A DNA stretch of 64,000 bases from Hanleya hanleyi. Its lineage: Eukaryota; Mollusca; Polyplacophora; Lepidopleurida; Hanleyidae. The notes beneath the pieces are model-generated. The model saw only the letters and a program-made list of their open reading frames with translations, was not told the origin of the DNA and made no database searches. Location of the stretch: assembly GCA_036873755.1 (NCBI GenBank), contig JAVTVY010020581.1:1-64000 (forward strand). The letters are read 5' to 3'. Within the stretch, counting starts at the first letter, position 1; each line of letters opens with the position of its first letter. A program made the translations under genes and the position numbers. This document shows positions 1 through 12,457 of this stretch, piece by piece.

Positions 1-317
1 GCATAATAATGTAACAGCTCATTACATTTTTGTTGCCTGTGGGTGAGATTAGATTTGGAGCTGTTTGTAAAAAGCGGAAAACGGATCGAGGCTTGGTGAA
101 TGCTGTCACTAGTGTCTGACCGGCTGTCGGAAGCAGATGACACTGTGACGACACTGGGACATGTACATATAGCCTGAGTTACCCCCCTTTGAAAGAATCC
201 AATACGCAGTTTTGACGAGTCCAATAACACTTTCTGACGAGTCCAATAACACTTGCTCGCGGATCCAATACGGTTCTTGGTACAAATAAACGGTTTCCAT
301 TGGATTATAAAATTAAA

Positions 318-418
318 TGTATAATAAGATGGACCAGGGAAAATCAATATTCACCGAGGCAGAAGGCCGAGGTAAATATTGGTTTTCTCGGGTCCATAAC
401 ACATCTTATTATATGACT
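318..418. repeat. Foldback (palindromic) element, copy 1
   Basis: The ends TATAATAAGATG and CATCTTATTATA are inverted. Inside, GGACC faces GGTCC, and an imperfect palindrome around CCGAGG/GGCCGAGG lies at the centre. The core resembles the palindromes near 690-889 and 54244-54407, so I treat it as a decayed member of that family. No coding capacity. A second half-copy (GGTCCATAAA followed by a TATTGACTC motif) lies near 495-525. Confidence 0.55.
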
Positions 419-689
419 GTGCGTGTTACTCTTTCTCCATTGGACCATTCGCCGTCACGTGGCTGTCGCTAATTTTCCATATTGACTCTGAAGCGGGTCC
501 ATAAATGTGATATTGACTCGGCGTGACGTATGCGTCTGCTCAGCCAATGAGAATAGTCGTTGGATTGGCCGTCGGTGTACAATTTGGCTGACAGCAGGTA
601 CGAGATCGTCGTGAGTAAAGGAAATACCTTATTATATGCTATATTCTAACTGCTTTCACCAATTTAACGAGAAGGAGACGTCAGTATCA

Positions 690-889
690 TATAATAAAAC
701 AATTATAGTCTTTTGATATCGGTCAATATACTGGTGGTTTTGTGGACCTGAGAAAACAATATTCACCTCGGCCTTCGGCCTCGGTGAATATTGTTTTCCC
801 AGGTCCACAAAACCGCATATTGACCTCATCAAAAGACTGTAATTGTATAATATTTACCGAATTGGAATTACATAATTGTTTTATTATAT
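690..889. repeat. Foldback element, copy 2, nested palindrome
   Basis: The outer arms (CATATAATAAAACAATTA and its complement TAATTGTTTTATTATATG) enclose an inner hairpin. The inner hairpin contains TTTTGTGGACCTG, CAATATTCACC and the core CCTCGGCCTTCGGCCTCGG, each facing its complement. The right half has a short insertion before the outer arm. Single-stranded DNA or RNA from it would fold into a long hairpin. There is no ORF of interest, and the element type is unknown. Confidence 0.7.
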
Positions 890-1031
890 GAAACAATCGA
901 AATACGTTTGAATTTGCATTGGCTGAATGAAATATATATGGGAAAGATGATTATTCTGAACCTTTTATTTGGAATATCTCCCCGTCGCACATGTTGGAAC
1001 GAGGCGTCAGCCGCACAACGGGTGTTCGAAA

Positions 1032-1069
1032 TGACGTCAGTCGCGCGACCAGCTTCGGTAGTGACGTCA
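1032..1069 (+). promoter_or_regulatory. Two perfect CRE sites upstream of the small mitochondrial-type gene
   Basis: TGACGTCA occurs at 1032-1039 and again at 1062-1069, 30 bp apart, with a CGCGCG-rich spacer. The pair is 120-155 bp upstream of the ATG at 1188. The same pair with the same spacing recurs at 7453-7460 and 7483-7490 inside a duplicated copy. Full palindromic CREs bind CREB/ATF bZIP factors. Function here is inferred. Confidence 0.5.
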
Positions 1070-1187
1070 ACAAAAGTTATATTCACCGGTCGGTGAATAT
1101 AGTCCGGTACCCAGCTCCCATAATGCACCGGCGTAATGGGAGTCTGGTATTGGCCATCGAATGGCAGCCTCCAGCGGGAGATTCAAC

Positions 1188-2688
1188 ATGGCGGCTGCCC
1201 AGGTTATAGGCATAGGACGATGTCAACTTCGCCGTTTTTCTGGTAAGTTTACCACCGGCAATTTATGCCGTCATGATGTAGCGATTCCTGGTACACCGCT
1301 CGTCATTTCTGTATATCACAAAGCATTTGCCGGCTGATGATTTTTGTCACAGCAGTGAAACTAGCCCATGTTGTTGTTGTTGCATGCAATAACATGTGCG
1401 AGGTAAATGCACTCACTTGAGAAAGAAACTATCTCAAAAAGCGCCCAAATACCAATACAATGGACGACTTATATTTTCTGATAATATTATCAAGTATTTG
1501 AAGTTACCAGCGGCCTTGATTTTTTAAGAAAAATCCTAACTTCTGTGAATCAATTCAATTTCATTGGAGGAAGGGGGCGTGACTGGGGGGGTATTTTAGT
1601 TTGGGGTGCAACTTCGGATGTATTTCATGTATAAAAGATTTAATAAGCATCAAATCATAGTTTGTTGTTTCTCAAACCACATGTATCTCTGTACCAGCTG
1701 TAAAGGTTTCCATCCTCCAGCTAGTAAGCAGTCAATATTTCAGAGTAAATTAATTCTGGATTGATTTATGGGCTGCAGCACATAAAGTTGGCACCACTCC
1801 CCACATATTTGTTATGCTAAGTTTTGTTTAAGATTACTTTTACCGTTACACCATATAAATATAACATTGTACCAAAATCCTTCTCTCTCCATTTATTGGC
1901 AGCCACACTGACACATAATGCCACAAAATCCCTAATCCAGCTGGTACCAGGTATGTATTCATCCTACTAATATTACGATTCTATGGTATTTTATAATATC
2001 AAGATACTATGATATGAATACTATAATTATATGATATTTCAAGTCTGCACATTCACCATCATAATAGTTATTGATGAAAAACACAAAAAATGATATTTTT
2101 GTATATTGTTAAAAAGGAAAGCAATTGACTGAGTAGGCCACGTTTTAAAATTTCTAATTGGGATCTATTTCTTTCGCAAACATATGGAACAACTTCTTTA
2201 TTCAAAATACAGCTACTGGTTGATTACGATATGAATCCCTTCGACAAAACATTGCTCCATTGAGAGGTTATTCATGTACGGTAATACAATCATATACTAA
2301 TTCACAGCTTCTTGTCATGCTTATAGGTGACTAAATCCACTAAATAAACATGGTTGAGTTACAATCCATTCATGGCCAATTAAGATCCATCATTTTTTTT
2401 TCTTCATTTTTCATGATTTGCTTTCTACATAGACTGGATTAAGTTTTCATTGTATACATTCTCTAATTTTGCCCTCGACTTATCATGTACCGGTAATGAT
2501 GTTTTCCATATGAGTTCTGACACTATAAAATGAACTGGTATATCATTGTTTTCCAACCTGCAGGTCACAGATTCTGCCACATCAACACTTTATCGATGCA
2601 AGATGATACAACAGGACACAAGAGGATGTATTACAGTTCAAACTGGATATCAGCCACAAATCTGGCATACAGACTTTTACACATGTAA
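1188..2688 (+). CDS. Putative three-exon gene for a small mitochondrial-type protein (about 75 aa)
   Basis: Proposed exons are 1188-1242, 1903-1950 and 2564-2688. Exon 1 starts at AACATGGCGGCTGCC, a typical metazoan housekeeping start, and ends at a good donor (TCTG|GTAAGT). Exon 2 has a pyrimidine-rich acceptor and a CAG|GTATGT donor; exon 3 has an acceptor ending in CCTGCAG. The phases (1, 1) agree, so the frame stays open to TAA at 2686-2688. The N-terminus (MAAAQVIGIGRCQLRRFS) is Arg-rich with no acidic residue and ends in an RRFS motif, as in mitochondrial presequences. I do not recognise the mature part. More exons or another end are possible. The exon-1 region is duplicated in inverse orientation at 6.4-7.15 kb, so a captured first exon is an alternative. 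Confidence 0.4.
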
Positions 2689-5600
2689 ATGACCACCTGC
2701 ACTGTAATACTTGTGTGTGTCAGGCAGGCGGACAATTTATCAAGGACGGTTTCTAGCTCAACAGCAATGCCAGGCATTATTCCTGGACTCAAAAGAATTG
2801 CAAGTACTATTTGGGGCACTGGATTAGTCACATGAAGTTAAGAATTGTTATAGTAACAATATTGATATGTAGAATGGGATTTTGTGGATAATATCAGATG
2901 GAAGTATGACAGTCCAACATCTCCACATCATGCTCTCCAAATCTCCCCTTTCCAACTTTAATTCTCAGTCAGGTGCATTGATGCCCAACTTCCAGTGTAA
3001 ATTTGTGGTCTGTGATCTACCTGTCTCCTGCCTGTATCTACAGCATGGGGAATATTTTAAACTAGCTATAAATTGCATCAAATTATGTGATTGCCTTCAT
3101 TATGCTAACATTGAAGGTAATTTTGGGAACATAAGTTAAAAAAAAGTCCAAATATCACTGATTAAAACTTTCTCCACACTGTAGCCATAGGATGGGAATT
3201 AGGAAAAGTACAAACTGTAAATTTCATCCAGGATTCATGCATTATTGTACCTATCGTTCTGCCTGGGGAATCTTTTGTCTAAGAATTAAAGTAGGTAAGC
3301 TGCTGTTAAAAATAGACTCGGCATATATCATACTGAACTGAGGCAAAACTATTGTTAGCACACTTGGACACTCGCAAAACTATTTCAGCATACCCCCTCC
3401 CCTCACTCTCTTCCCTCCCTCCTTGGGGAACGAAAATTAACAGAAATGCATGTTACAAATGTAATATACAACACCGGGCAGTAGTAGGATTTAGTCAGAC
3501 TTGTGACATATGATATCACACTTCGTATTAATATGTATTATGATTCTTGATAGTTCAGATCAGGCCACCAATACACCGCTGGTCTCTACATGTATCAAAC
3601 CAATTCCCCATTGATCACAAGTTTATCAAATCTCTGCCAACTAGATTTAACTGGTAGCGGTCCAAGCTTGAAATATTTTGATGGAAAAGATTAGAAGCTG
3701 TTAGTTTTGGTTTTGTGTGAACATAGTGAATGCAGATACTTTTTCCACAAAATTTTCAGCATAATTATTCCCCTTGATGCCAACATTGAATGTGTCTGTA
3801 AAATGCTGTTAGCTGTTGGAATAGTTTTGATATCAGATCCTATGACTCTGCATATTTCAGTTTCCTGAATTGGGGCTCTTAAAAATATAAAAAATAAAAC
3901 TTCTTGGGATCTTTGACCAGACACAGACTATAGAAACCCTTTGATTCAAAAAGACAAAGGCAATTTCTTTTATTCAAAATCTGTACATGTCAACCACATA
4001 CAGAAGAACACAAGTAATATGTACATGTATCCATAATTTAAGATGATAAATTACATAACAGATTCGTGCCTGTGATGTTCATTTACCTTTCTACATGTAT
4101 GCTAATTCCTGAAATTCACTATGTACCCAGCTATGTCACTTGGTTGTAATGGGTGTGGTTGGCTTACCTTAGTGTCATCTGAAATCATGGTATTTTTTTC
4201 CTCAAGCTGTTGAAGGGTGTTGAATTCAATAACAATAATCAACATACATTTAAGTGAGATAAGCAAGTGGACTTTTGCAACATCATATTTATGTGAGCTG
4301 ATATCAATGTTCAACTGTGTGGGTCTCTAAGACATTTACCACTATATGATACATATTGACTGTAATTAAGTCTTATCATGGTCTCTAATATATTGTAGAA
4401 TACTGAATACATCACTGATGTGGACCAGCAAGAAACACAACTATCAGATAGTATTATTTATTGTTTGTTCTATATTATTACAACTTTTCATTTGCTGAAA
4501 TTCAGACAATAGTTCCATCAAGCTGGTGCCTCAGGACTGACAAAGGTTGGTGGATGCCCATGAAGGTGACATGTAGTTGTACTGCAATCATCAAACTGGC
4601 ACACCTGATTATGACCTAGAAATTGAACAAGAATAAAAAGTTGTAATATAGTATATTATTTCCAATGTCCTTGTAACTTATGGAATGAATATTTTTGCAA
4701 CCGAGATTATGTGGCCGGATAAATAATTTGCATTTGTCAAATTATTAAGATCATTTGCTGATGGAAAGTGTTTTCAGAGATGAAAGCCAAAATTGTTATA
4801 TGATGTACTACTGTTGCCTGTAGGCAAATGATAAATTTGGATCAATTGATTGGGTATCATATGTATAAACAAGAAAAATAAAGAATAGTGTTTGACACTT
4901 AATACATGTGTCTGCTCAGACTTCTTTAATTGCCATGATTATGTATCATTGAGATTTCACTGGGCTAATTAAATAATATATCATGTATGTGTGAAATTTG
5001 TTCATACATACCAGTGGAATTAATACTGGAAACTATCATGGTGTTGAAGCAATGGTCAAATATGACTGCCTGTAAATAAAGAAATGGAAATGATAAATGA
5101 CCATATAAAAGGTTAATTGAAATTGGTAAAATTAAAAGGGAACAAAGTTAACATGGGGAAAACTGATCTTTTATTCTAGCAGTACATCATATCAGAACAA
5201 TAAACAATAAATTAAAAGAAACCACAAATGTAAAATGCTTTTTACTTTGTCTCAGTTGAAAAAAAAAAATCATTAACACTGTTTGAATTGTTCTTTCATT
5301 TGCACTTTTTCTGATGGGTTAATTTTCATTTGAAATTACATTTTAACATTATCACTTTATTCATCACCCTTCCCCCAGCACACTAATTCCAAGTTTCTCT
5401 ATGTCGATAGTTGTTGATGTGATAGGTCTTGATGTGTCTCTGTTCAATGGGTTGCTTCATACATAACAATAGATTAGTCACTATTAAATTAAGCTCTCTA
5501 TAAAATATATTATTCTAATTACTCAGTGCATATACATGTAAGATAGGCATAGAGTTAGTATAAAGCATGTTCATCGGTAACAAGCAATCCATTTTAATCA

Positions 5601-6420
5601 ATGATCGATGCAGACATGGAGTGTATTTAGGAACAACATACCAGCTGGATTTTAAACTGCATTACACCCAAGAGATTTGTGACAAGTTTGTGTCATGGGC
5701 AACAGCTGCCAATAAACTGCCACAAAATTTTGCAAACATATGTTTGACAACAGCGGTATTTTAAACTTAAGACTTGAGTCCAGTAATTCATTGGGTATAT
5801 TCAATAATTAATTTTAATTCACTCTGCTGAAAAATGTACAGCTACTGCAGAATCATAAAATTTAGTATGGTACAGATATGAAAATTGAAATGGAAATTCA
5901 TATGATTTGAGAATATTACATACTAGGAACAGTGATACCAGTCGGTACAACAACCCATGTACAGACTTTGTGCATAATCATTAAGATAGAATTTATTATT
6001 AAAAATATTCGGGCAATTGGATATATTTTGACAAAAACCGGAGGATTGTAAAGATTATGGAAATTAGCAAAGACATACCAGTACATGAGTTTTGAGAAAC
6101 AATAAATATAAAAATCAAATGCATCCCAAGAAATGCAACCTGAAATAAAATACCCCCCCCCCCCATCTTCCCCACCCCAATGCCGGTGGTTCTCTCTGGG
6201 TACTCCGGCTTCCTCCACCAGTCAAACTGTCTGTCTCCATAATAGCGAAATATTCTAGAGTGTGGCAACTGCCCCCCCCCCCCTGCCCCACCATCTGCAC
6301 ACAGGCCTATCACTGGCATTTTAGATTTTTTCCCTAAAAAAACCAGGTGGTTGGATAATGTCAGTGTCAAAAGTTACAACTTTAAGTGACAACTTGAAAG
6401 TTGTATCGACAAAAATAGGG
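2689..6420. other. Non-coding stretch, nothing firm
   Basis: AT-rich sequence with only short, uncoded-looking open frames and no recognisable domain. Long C runs near 6152-6166 and 6272-6283 generate spurious Gly-rich frames on the minus strand. Confidence 0.5.
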
Positions 6421-7145
6421 CATCGTCCACTGTGTTTGTATTTAGGCGAATTTTGAGATCGTTTTCCTCCCCCAATGCGTAGGCCTACATTGACCTCGCA
6501 CATGTTATTGCATACAACAACAACAACATGGGCTATTTTGACTGCTGCGACATGAATCATTGACCGGCAAATGCTTTGCGATATACAGAAATGACGAGTG
6601 GTGTACAAGGAATCGTTGTATCCCGACGGCATAAATTGCCGGTAATAAACTTACCAGAAAAACGGCGAAGTTTACCTCGTCCTATGCCTATTCGCCTCTT
6701 TCTCAAGTGTCGATCACATGACCTGCTGGGTGAGTTCCGGTCGTTTGGCGTCGTAAGATTTGCATGGAGCACGCTAGTTTTTCGTTGACAGCGTCTGTTT
6801 CATATGAGTGAAAATTATACAAGTTGTCTTGCTTGAAAGCTAATGCATTTCTGAAATATTATCTACCAGAATCAAACTGCAAAACTTTGTTTAAAAAAAA
6901 ATTCCCATTGACTTCAATGTTATTTTCGCGACCGTCAAATCTCCCGCAGGTTACGTCCCATATGCCGTCGGCCGGAACTCACCCAAAAATGTACCACGTG
7001 ACTGCACTTGTGCAACTCCCGAATAACCTGGGCAGCCGCCATGTTGAATCTCCCGCTGGAGGCTGCCATTCGATGGCCAATACCAGACTCCCATTACGCC
7101 GCAGTGCATTATGGGAGCTGGGTACCGGACTATCGGTGAATATAG
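6421..7145 (-). repeat. Inverted duplicate of the 1085-1480 promoter/exon-1 region
   Basis: Read on the minus strand, 7145-7024 repeats 1085-1210 (the CCAGCTCCCATAATGC and GGCAGCCTCCAGCGGGA stretches) and 6690-6421 repeats 1210-1480. The exon-1 tail, donor site and following intron are still recognisable, but ATGGCGGC is now separated from the rest by an inserted element at 6691-7023. The copy is therefore broken as a gene start. Confidence 0.75.
6691..7023. mobile_element. MITE-like TIR element inserted in the inverted duplicate
   Basis: Its ends are TTCG...CAAGTGTCGATCACATG and the inverse CACGTGACTGCACTTG...CGAA; further in, GGGTGAGTTCCGG faces CCGGAACTCACCC. The paralogous site near 1205-1215 gives the empty site: removing the 333 bp restores continuity (GCCTA + TAACC). 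Element class is uncertain; a TA target is possible. No transposase is encoded. Confidence 0.65.
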
Positions 7146-8620
7146 CTTTTTGTGAGATATCACATGGCCGCCAGCGAACCAATCACACGGAATATGCGCC
7201 ACCAGTCAAAATTAAATGTACCAGGCTGTGTCCAAGAACTTTTTACATGTTGTCCATACATATGTATGTTGCATACTCTGCGCAACATACTCCCACAAGA
7301 ACTGTAACAGATTTGCATGCTCTGGTGATACATATGTATTTACCATACTCTGTACAACATTCTCTCCGAAAACTGACAGATTTGCACGCGGTGGTGATAC
7401 AAATGTATGTACCAGGCTCTGGTTGGAAGGAGGCGTCAGCCCCATGACGAAATGACGTCAGTCGCGCGACCGGCTTCGGTTGTGACGTCAACAAAAGTTA
7501 TATTCACCGGCAGCTGAAAAAAAACTTTTTGTGAGATATGACATGACCGTCAGTGAACCAATCACACGGGATATTCGCCACCAGACAAAATTATATGTAC
7601 CACGCTGTGTCCAAGAACTATGAAAGATTTTTACATGTTGTCCATATATTTGTATGTAGCATGATCTCCGCAGCATGCTCCCACAAGAACTGTCACAGAT
7701 TTGCACCCAGTGGTGATACATCTGTATGTACCATGCTCTGTACAACAGTCTGTCCCAAAACTGACAAATTTGCACGTGGTGATGTTACATATGTATTTAC
7801 CATGCTTTGTGCAACATTATTTCCGGGAACTGTGACAGATTTGCACGCGGTGGTGATAAATATGTTTGTACCATGCTCTGTACGGCATCCTGCCCGAGAA
7901 GTCGGACAGATAATTTGGTATTCTATGTTGATAAATGCGCATGTGTATTATGCAGGGGCCGCGAGGCAGGAGGGTCTGGGTGGGCTTCAGCCCCCTCACT
8001 TTTTTGAGACAGCAATGTTATGTCCCATTTGAGATGGCATCATTCCAGCATTTAACATGGGCGATACAGAGTTCAGCCCCCCCACCCCGCTTTTTTAAAT
8101 GAGCTCCGAGGCGTCTGTTATTGTTATGCTCTACGGGAACTCTGAAATATTTGCCCACGGTGGTGATACACAAATATTAATTATGCTCTGATTTGCACAC
8201 GGTGTTTATACATATATATGTACTATGCTCTGTGCAACATGCTTCAGGAGACCTGTGACAGATTTATTCCCGGTGTTTATACATATATATGTACCATGTT
8301 CCCTACAACATGATCCACGAGAACTAAGACAGGTTTGCACACGATGTTGATATATATGTATGTGCCATGCTCTGTGCAACATGCTCCCGAGAACTGTGGT
8401 AAAATGATATACTATATTCATACATATGTACAACATGCTCCCCAAGAACTCTGGCAGGATGATATACTATATTCATGGATATGTTTGTGCAATTCTCTGT
8501 TCAACATGCTCCACGAGAACTGTGACAGAATGATATATTTTATTCATACATATGTTTGTGTAATTCTCTGTTCAATATGCTCCACGAGAACTATGAGAAA
8601 TTCATATATGTACCAGGTTA
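7145..8620. repeat. Decayed minisatellite, ~70-bp unit, with a larger tandem duplication
   Basis: Roughly 70-bp units repeat with many changes. Typical words are ACCATGCTCTGT, CAACATGCTCC, GAACTGTGACAGATTTGCA and GGTGATACATATGTATGT. In addition about 370 bp starting GTGAGATATSACATG near 7145 recurs near 7530. The segment 7430-7510 is a direct copy of 1000-1090 including both CREs. Long frames here on both strands follow the repeat and are not genes. Confidence 0.75.
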
Positions 8621-8639
8621 TGTACAAGATACCACATAA

Positions 8640-9690
8640 GCTAAAAACCATTTCGAGTTTATACATATAAATTGATCAAACAGCCAATAGCGTCTTTGTG
8701 GAATACATGTATATCGGGCGACTTCCGATAAAAGAAATGCAACTAACCCCCTTAATAACACATGGCAAACTAAATTTCGATTACATGCGGTCAGAGGAGA
8801 TAACTTTGCAGGAAATGTTATGAAAACAAAAACAAAGAAGAAAACGCTCACGTTTCAGACGGTCGCAAACTCCGACAGGAAGACCGTTTGTTACATTACG
8901 GGAATGGGCTGCATGTAGTCCGTCACGTACGTTGTGTGTTTCCCCCACATACACTAGTTTAACCTTATCCATGTCATCTTCACCGCGAGAATTGCCGGTA
9001 TAATTCGGGCTACCTAAACGGAAGTACACTTAGCTGTTGAATATACCCATAATAATACGGATGTTGACGCCTGTTTGTTCAATTCATATGTGTGCGTAAG
9101 TGTCACTGAGATCAGTTGTACATGTGTAGGTAATCATGTTAATAGTTATGGAGGGTCGAGGTCAAGTCTCCAGACAAACAACTTGTACTTCATTATCCCA
9201 GAAAATTACTGGGACCTGCAATAGGCGTATACATATCTCGCCCAGTAGCATTTGCTAGGTTCTGTGTAAAATGTGACGATTTTAATCAACGTCACAAAAC
9301 ATTATTGCAGAACATTAAAAACATTAAAACAACAGTTATGTAAATTACTTAAGTGAATTCCTCAGGGCATACGCCTTCATGAAAGATATACATTCTTATT
9401 GCTACAGAAGACAAATTATCAAAGGTGTACAAAACTGCCTGATGGGTTTATGTAGGCCTATCCTTTTAATATCCCAGCAAAGAGAACAACATTTAGATAA
9501 CTGAAGCATCGTTTATTTTTTTACCTAGTTCAGAATAAACCTGCCAAATTTCGAACATCTGTGGTGAATACATTTCTTACATACAAACTTAGGTAAATCA
9601 AGTAATGGAATTAAAACGAATAGATTATTTCCTATTAATTGATAGTGATAACCCATCGAGTGTTTGTGTGAGATAAGTGTGGAGTACTAT
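8640..9690. other. No feature recognised
   Basis: Neither conserved coding frames nor clear repeats were found between the minisatellite and the satellite array. Confidence 0.4.
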
Positions 9691-12457
9691 CTTAGACGCT
9701 CAGTCAGACAAGTGTGGATTGCAAACTTAGACTCTCACTCAGACAAGTGTACATTACCAGCTTAGACTCTCAGTCAGACAAGTGTGGATTACAGGCTTAG
9801 ACTCTCACTCAGACAAGTGTGGATTGCAAGCTTAGACTCTCACTCAGACAAGTGTATATTACCAGCTTAGACTCTCAGTCAGACAAGTGTGGATTACAAG
9901 CTTAGACTCTCACTCAGACAAGTGTACATTACCAGCTTAGACCCTCAGTCAGACAAGTGTGGATTACAAGCTTAGACTCTCACTCAGACAAGTGTGGATT
10001 ACCAGCTTATAATCTCACTCAGACAAGTGTACATTACCAGCTTAGACTCTCAGTCAGACAAGTGTGGATTACAAGCTTAGACTCTCACTCAGACAAGTGT
10101 GGATTGCAAGCTTAGACTCTCAGTCAGACAAGTGTGGATTGCAAGCTTAGACTCTCACTCAGACAAGTGTACATTACCAGCTTAGACTCTCAGTCAGACA
10201 AGTGTGGATTACAAGCTTAAACTCTCACTCAGACAAGTGTGGATTGCAAGCTTAGACTCTCACTCAGACAAGTGTACATTACCAGCTTAGACTCTCAGTC
10301 AGACAAGTGCGGATTACAAGCTTAGACTCTCACTCAGACAAGTGTGGATTGCAAGCTTAGACTCTCACTCAGACAAGTGTGGATGGCTTAGACTCTCACT
10401 CAGACAAGTGTGGATGGCAAGCTTAGACTTCACACAGACAAGTGTGGATTACCAGCTTAGACTCTCACTCAGACAAGTGTGGATTGCAAGCTTAGACTCT
10501 CACTCAGACAAGCGTGGATTGCAAGCTTAGACTTTCACACAGACAACTGTGGATTACAAGCTTAGACTCTCACTCGGACAAGTGTGGATTACCAGCTGAT
10601 AGTCTCACTCAGACAAGTGTGCATTACAAGCTTAGACTCTAGCAAGTGTAGATTACCAGCTCATATTCTCACCCAGACAAGTGTGGATTACAAGCTTAGA
10701 CTCTCACTCAGACAGGTGTGGATAACAAGCTTAGATTCCCACTGAGACAAGTGTGGGTTACAAGCCTAGACTCGCACTCAGGCAAGTGTGGATTGCAAGC
10801 TTAGACTCTCACTCAGACAAGTGTGGATTACCGCATAGACTCTCACCCAGACAAGTGCTTATAGTCTCAATCAGACAAGTGTGGATGACCAGCTGAGATT
10901 CCCACTCAGACAAGTGTGGATTACAAGCTTAGACTCTCACTCAGACAAATTTAGATGACCAGCTTAGACTCTCAGTCAGACAAGTGTGGATTACAAGCTT
11001 AGACTCTCACTCAGACAAGTGTGGATTGCAAGCTTAGACTCTCACTCAGACAAGTGTGGATGGCAAGCTTAGACTTCACACAGACAAGTGTGGATTACCA
11101 GCTTAGACTCTCACTCAGACAAGTGTGGATTGGAAGCTTAGACTCTCACTCAGACAAGTGTGGATTGCAAGCTTAGACTTTCACACAGACAACTGTGGAT
11201 TACAAGCTTAGACACTCACTCGGACAAGTGTGGATTACCAGCTGATAGTCTCACTCTGACGTGTGCATTACAAGCTTAGACTGTAGCAAGTGTAGATTAC
11301 CAGCTTATATTCTCACCCAGACAAGTGTGGATTACAAGCTTAGACTCTCACTCAGACAGGTGTTGATAACAAGCTTAGATTCCCACTGAGACAAGTGTGG
11401 ATTACAAGCTTAGATTCGCACTCAGGCAAGTGTGGATTACAAGCTTAGACTCTCACTTAGACAAGTGTGGATTGCAAGCTTAGACTCTCACTCAAACAAG
11501 TGTGGATTACCGCATAGACTCTCACCCAGACAAGTGCTTATAGTCTCAATCAGACAAGTGTGGATGACCAGCTGAGATTCTCACTCAGACTAGTGTGGAT
11601 TACAAGATTAGACTCTCACTCAGACAAATTTAAATGACCAGCTTAGACTCTCAGTCAGACAAGTGTGGATTACAAGCTTAGACTCTCACTCAGACAAGTG
11701 TGGATTGCAAGCTTAGACTCTTACTCAGACAAGTGTGGATGGCAAGCTTAGACTTCACACAAACAAGTGTGGATTGCAAGCTTAGACTCTCACTCAGACA
11801 AGTGTGGATTGCAAGCTTAGACTTTCACACAGACAACTGTGGATTACAAGCTTAGACTCTCACTCGGACAAGTGTGGATTACCAGCTTATTGTCTCACTC
11901 AGACAAGTGTGCATTACAAGCTTTGACTCTAGCAAGTGTAGATTACCAGCTTATATACTCACTCAGACAAGTGTGGATTACAAGCTTAGACTCTCACTCA
12001 GACAGGTGTGGATAACAAGCTTAGATTCCCACTGAGACAAGTGTGGATTACAAGCTTAGACTCGCACTCAGGCAAGTGTGGATTACAAGCTTAGACTCTC
12101 ACTTAGACAAGTGCGGATTGCAAGCTTAGACTCTCACTCAGACAAGTGTGGATTACGGCATAGACTCTCACCCAGACAAGTGCTTATAGTCTCAATCAGA
12201 CAAGTGTGGATGACCAGCTGAGATTCTCACTCAGACAAGTGTGGATTACAAGCTTAGACTCTCACTCAGACAAATTTAGATGACCAGCTTAGACTCTCAC
12301 TCAGACAAGTGTGGATTACAAGCTTAGACTCTCACTCAGGCAAATTTAGATGACCAGCTTAGACTCTCACTCAGACAAATGTGGATTACAAGCTTAGACT
12401 TTCACACAGACAACTGTGGATAACCAGCTTGGACTCTCACTCAGACAAGTGTAGATT
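9691..12457. repeat. Satellite array, 35-bp monomer with ~645-bp higher-order repeat
   Basis: About 80 copies of a 35-bp unit (words: GCTTAGACTCTCACTCAGAC then AAGTGTGGATTACAA). Variant monomers recur at a regular spacing: AGCAAGTGTAG at 10641, 11285 and 11931, and the GCATAGACTCTCACCC variant at 10831, 11510 and 12156. This shows a higher-order unit of about 645-680 bp in the right two thirds; the left third (9691-10340) is more uniform. 35 is not a multiple of 3 and no frame stays open, so the array is not coding. Confidence 0.92.

Noticed and set aside
5916..6632. Overlapping minus-strand frames of 100-123 codons
   Set aside because: Glycine runs come from poly-C stretches; upper part is the inverted duplicate of non-coding sequence.
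6824..7447. 207-codon plus-strand frame
   Set aside because: Runs through a MITE, a duplicated promoter segment and a minisatellite; not coherent.
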